Shown: piece after piece, positions 20,341 through 22,874 of the stretch | How the letters are laid out: every line of letters starts with the position of its first letter | How positions within the stretch are numbered: position 1 is the first letter of the stretch | From: an uncultured Collinsella sp. | Lineage (GTDB): Bacteria > Actinomycetota > Coriobacteriia > Coriobacteriales > Coriobacteriaceae | DNA length: 22,874 bases | Assembly (NCBI GenBank): GCA_958370325.1 | Contig: CATXJW010000031.1 | Span: 1-22,874 of the forward strand | Direction of reading: 5' to 3' | The notes under the pieces: model-generated | What the model was told of the DNA's origin: nothing | Seen by the model: only the letters and a program-made list of their open reading frames with translations | Database searches by the model: none | Position numbers and translations under genes: made by a program

Positions 20341-22874
20341 TTACTTCTTAATGCCACGCCCCAGACGCTCGGCGACCGACGCCACGGCCTCCTCGCTGGC
20401 CGGCCCGCAGCTCACGCAGCCGTCATGGGCACGCATCTGGCCGGTGACCTCGTCCATCGCGAGCGGCGCCACCTTCTCGAGCTTAAAGCCCTTGCCGGCG
20501 CGCATGTTCTCCTTGGCCACGCTAATCATGAGCTTAATACGGTTGAGCTGGTTGACCTCGGACGCACCGGGGTCGTAGTCCACCGCGACAATGTTGCTCT
20601 CGGGATGTTGACGGCGCAGCTCCTTGATCACGGCCTTGCCCACCACGTGATTGGGTAGGCACGCAAAGGGCTGCGTGCAGATGATGTTAGGTGCGCCATG
20701 GTCAATCAGGTCGAGCATCTCGGCCGTGAGCAGCCAGCCCTCGCCCATGTTGTTGCACACCGAAAGCACCGTGCGGGCCTTGTCGGCCATGGTGCCGATG
20801 CGCTCGGGCGCCTCAAAGCGGCGGGACTTTTCGAGCATCTCCTCCACCGGCGTGCGCATCCAGTCCACGAGCTTGATGAGCGCCTGCATGCCCGCACGCG
20901 TCGTGGCAGAGCTGCCCAACTCGTCTTTCTGCAGCTCGGCGTTGCTCATGGAGTACAGGAAGAAGTCGAGCAGGCCCGGCACCACTGCCTCGCAGCCCTC
21001 GCGCTCGATAACGTCGACCACGTGGTTGTTGGCCGTAGGGTGGAACTTGACCAGGATCTCGCCGACCACGCCCACGCGCGGCTTGGTGCCCTCGCCCACG
21101 AGTGGCATGGTGTCGAACGCGCGGATGGCCTCGCGGCACAGCTTGGTGTAGTTGTGGCGGTTGAACTTGGGCGCCAGCTTGCGGGCTCGTGCCATGTACT
21201 CCTCGTAGAGCGCGTTGGCGGCACCGGGCGTGGCCTCGTACGGACGGCAGCGGTAGAGCATCTGCATCATCACGTCGCCAAAGAGCACCGCGTAGACTGC
21301 CTGCTTAAGCAGCGCCGGCGTAATCTTAAAGCCGGGGTTGTCCTCGCCGAGCGCCACGGCCGAAAGCGAGATCACCGGAATCTCGGGGTGGCCGCTCTCG
21401 CGCAGGGCCTTGCGAATGAGCGCAATGTAGTTGGTAGCACGGCAGCCGCCGCCGGTCTGGCTGATAACCACGGCCGTCTTGGACAGGTCGTACCGACCGC
21501 TCTCGATGGCCTCCATAATCTGGCCCGTCACCAGAATCGACGGGTAGCAGATGTCATTATTCACATAGCGCAGGCCGGCCTCGACGGCGTCGTGATCGGT
21601 CGAGGGCAGCAGCTCCAAGTTGTAGCCGGCACCGCGGAATACCTCTTTGACCAGGTCAAAGTGGATCGGCGCCATCTGCGGGCACAGGATGGTGTAGCCC
21701 TCGTCGCGCATCTGCTCGGTAAAGGGCACCTTGGGCCATGCGGTCGAGGCGCTCTCGCGCTGCGCCTCGAACGTGTACTTGCGGCTCGCGAACGCGGGAG
21801 CATCCGTGGAAGGCGCCACCGGCGCGGCATCGCCCTGCTCGTAGGCCTCGCCCGCAGCCGTAGCCTCGGCCAAGCGCTCGGCCTCCTGGTCCTTGAGCGC
21901 CGCCATGAGCGAGCGGATGCGGATGCGCGCGGCGCCCAGGTTGGACACCTCATCGATCTTGAGCACGGTGTAGATCTTGCCGCTGGCTTCCAGAATCTCC
22001 TGCACCTGGTCGGTGGTCAGAGCGTCCAGGCCGCAGCCGAAAGAGTTGAGCTGAATCAGGTCCAGGTCGTTGCGCATCGTCACAAAACGGGCGACGGCGT
22101 ACAGGCGGCTGTGGTACATCCACTGGTCGACGACGCGGATGGGACGCTCGGGCTTCACCAGATGCGCGAGCGAATCCTCGGTAAAGACCGCAAAGCCAAA
22201 GCTCGAGATAAGCTCGGGCAGGGCATGGTTGATCTCGGGGTCGTTATGGTAGGGACGACCGGCGAGCACGATGCCATGACCACCGTGGTCCTCGACCCAC
22301 TTAAGGGCCTCCTCGCCCATGGTCTGGATGTCCTCGTGGAAACGCGCATCGGCCTCAAAGGCAGCGTTGACGGCGGCATCGACCTCGGAGCGCGTGATCT
22401 TGGGTCCACGCACGCGACCGCGACCAGCCTCGGCATCGGCCACGCGGTCGACGGCGAGCACCTGGTACAGACGGCGCTTGAGCTCGGTTTTATCGTGATA
22501 GGGCACAAACGGATACAGGAACTCGATGTTCTGCTCGCGGATCTCGTCAATATTGAGCGCCAGCGCCGTGGGGTAGCTCATGACGATGGGACAGTTATAG
22601 CAGTTGCCGGCGGTCGGATCCTCCTTGCGCTCCCAACGCACGCACGGCATCCAGATGAAGTCGACATCGCGGTCGATAAGGTTCATCACGTGGCCGTGGC
22701 TCATCTTTGCCGGGTAGCACACGCTCTCGGACGGCATGGACTCGATGCCCGCCTGGTAGGTCTTTTTGCTCGACTGGTCGGACAACTGCACGCTAAAGCC
22801 CAGGCGCGTAAAGAACGCGTGCCAGAAGGGGTAGTTCTCGTACATGTTGAGCGCGCGCGGGATGCCGACGGTGC
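20341..22874 (-). CDS. C-terminal part of giant acyl-CoA dehydratase activase-type protein (DUF2229), 5' truncated by window
   Basis: 843 residues are in the window. The ATG at 22845 is internal: the nine codons before it read TVGIPRALN, completing the family motif VGIPRALNMYENYPFW, so the gene continues off the right edge. The full protein of this type is about 1400 residues, with BadF/BcrA-type ATPase domains at the N-terminus. Visible here: the DUF2229 domain (SVCYPAKMSHGHV, MPCVRW, NCYNCPIVMSYP), GRPYHNDPEINH, NSFGCGLDALTTDQV with EVSNLGAARIRIRSL, then a second region (CPQMAPIHF, NNDICYPSILVTGQ, SQTGGGCRATNY) resembling the dehydratase/activator alpha-beta parts, and a C-terminal GCVSCGP. 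Activases of this class deliver an electron, with ATP hydrolysis, to 2-hydroxyacyl-CoA dehydratases; many Cys suggest Fe-S sites. The exact partner is unknown. Confidence 0.92.
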   Translation of the reverse strand, partial: TVGIPRALNMYENYPFWHAFFTRLGFSVQLSDQSSKKTYQAGIESMPSESVCYPAKMSHGHVMNLIDRDVDFIWMPCVRWERKEDPTAGNCYNCPIVMSYPTALALNIDEIREQNIEFLYPFVPYHDKTELKRRLYQVLAVDRVADAEAGRGRVRGPKITRSEVDAAVNAAFEADARFHEDIQTMGEEALKWVEDHGGHGIVLAGRPYHNDPEINHALPELISSFGFAVFTEDSLAHLVKPERPIRVVDQWMYHSRLYAVARFVTMRNDLDLIQLNSFGCGLDALTTDQVQEILEASGKIYTVLKIDEVSNLGAARIRIRSLMAALKDQEAERLAEATAAGEAYEQGDAAPVAPSTDAPAFASRKYTFEAQRESASTAWPKVPFTEQMRDEGYTILCPQMAPIHFDLVKEVFRGAGYNLELLPSTDHDAVEAGLRYVNNDICYPSILVTGQIMEAIESGRYDLSKTAVVISQTGGGCRATNYIALIRKALRESGHPEIPVISLSAVALGEDNPGFKITPALLKQAVYAVLFGDVMMQMLYRCRPYEATPGAANALYEEYMARARKLAPKFNRHNYTKLCREAIRAFDTMPLVGEGTKPRVGVVGEILVKFHPTANNHVVDVIEREGCEAVVPGLLDFFLYSMSNAELQKDELGSSATTRAGMQALIKLVDWMRTPVEEMLEKSRRFEAPERIGTMADKARTVLSVCNNMGEGWLLTAEMLDLIDHGAPNIICTQPFACLPNHVVGKAVIKELRRQHPESNIVAVDYDPGASEVNQLNRIKLMISVAKENMRAGKGFKLEKVAPLAMDEVTGQMRAHDGCVSCGPASEEAVASVAERLGRGIKK

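Noticed and set aside
22843..22845. ATG at 22845 as the true start of the activase-like gene
   Set aside because: In-frame codons before it complete the conserved VGIPRALNMYENYPFW motif, so the gene continues past the window edge.

Overview
The window looks like chromosomal DNA of a high-GC gut Actinomycetota of the class Coriobacteriia, most likely Collinsella or a close relative. This is inferred from base composition and codon use, the AmaP/DUF2273/Asp23 cluster, an LAQTG-type sorted surface protein, a very large acyl-CoA dehydratase activase-like protein and short GGGACAGG-containing intergenic hairpins. No rRNA, tRNA, CRISPR array, phage, plasmid or transposase gene was seen. Fourteen of the sixteen genes are on the minus strand.

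Layout, left to right. 1-1286: zinc-ribbon membrane protein with a Pro-Glu repeat tail (runs off the left edge). 1436-2458: YitT-family membrane protein. 2665-4146: envelope-stress cluster amaP / DUF2273 / asp23. 4313-5119: YebC/TACO1 family. 5284-7467: large DUF6020-like membrane protein. 7603-8424: lgt. 8534-8812: NifU-like Fe-S scaffold. 8985-9509: dCMP deaminase. 9597-10448: type III pantothenate kinase (coaX). Diverging from coaX, 10641-12344 (+) is an OPT-family transporter. It converges, across two strong terminators, on 12545-16000 (-), a 1151-residue coiled-coil surface protein with a central CAP/SCP domain and a sorting signal. Diverging from that gene, 16308-17447 (+) is a DUF389 membrane protein carrying an EF-hand-like loop. 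The right part holds a small membrane-anchored hypothetical protein, an AAC(3)-family acetyltransferase, a 3-hydroxyacyl-CoA dehydrogenase-like enzyme and the C-terminal part of a giant CoA-dehydratase activase-type protein (runs off the right edge).

How they fit together. Much of the window concerns the cell envelope: lipoprotein maturation (Lgt), an Asp23 system tethered to the membrane by AmaP, and a wall-anchored adhesin-like protein. CoaX supplies CoA, and the acyl-CoA enzymes at the right end use CoA thioesters. Only amaP/DUF2273/asp23 is clearly one operon; most other genes have their own terminator or regulatory gap.

The most interesting signal is a run of nine G (coding strand) just after the signal peptide of the giant surface protein. 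Losing or gaining one G gives a stop codon within a few codons, so the tract is placed as an on/off phase-variation switch. Its promoter region also has a perfect 12-bp palindrome where the -35 box should be. A second signal is a family of short hairpin repeats placed exactly at stop codons of minus-strand genes.
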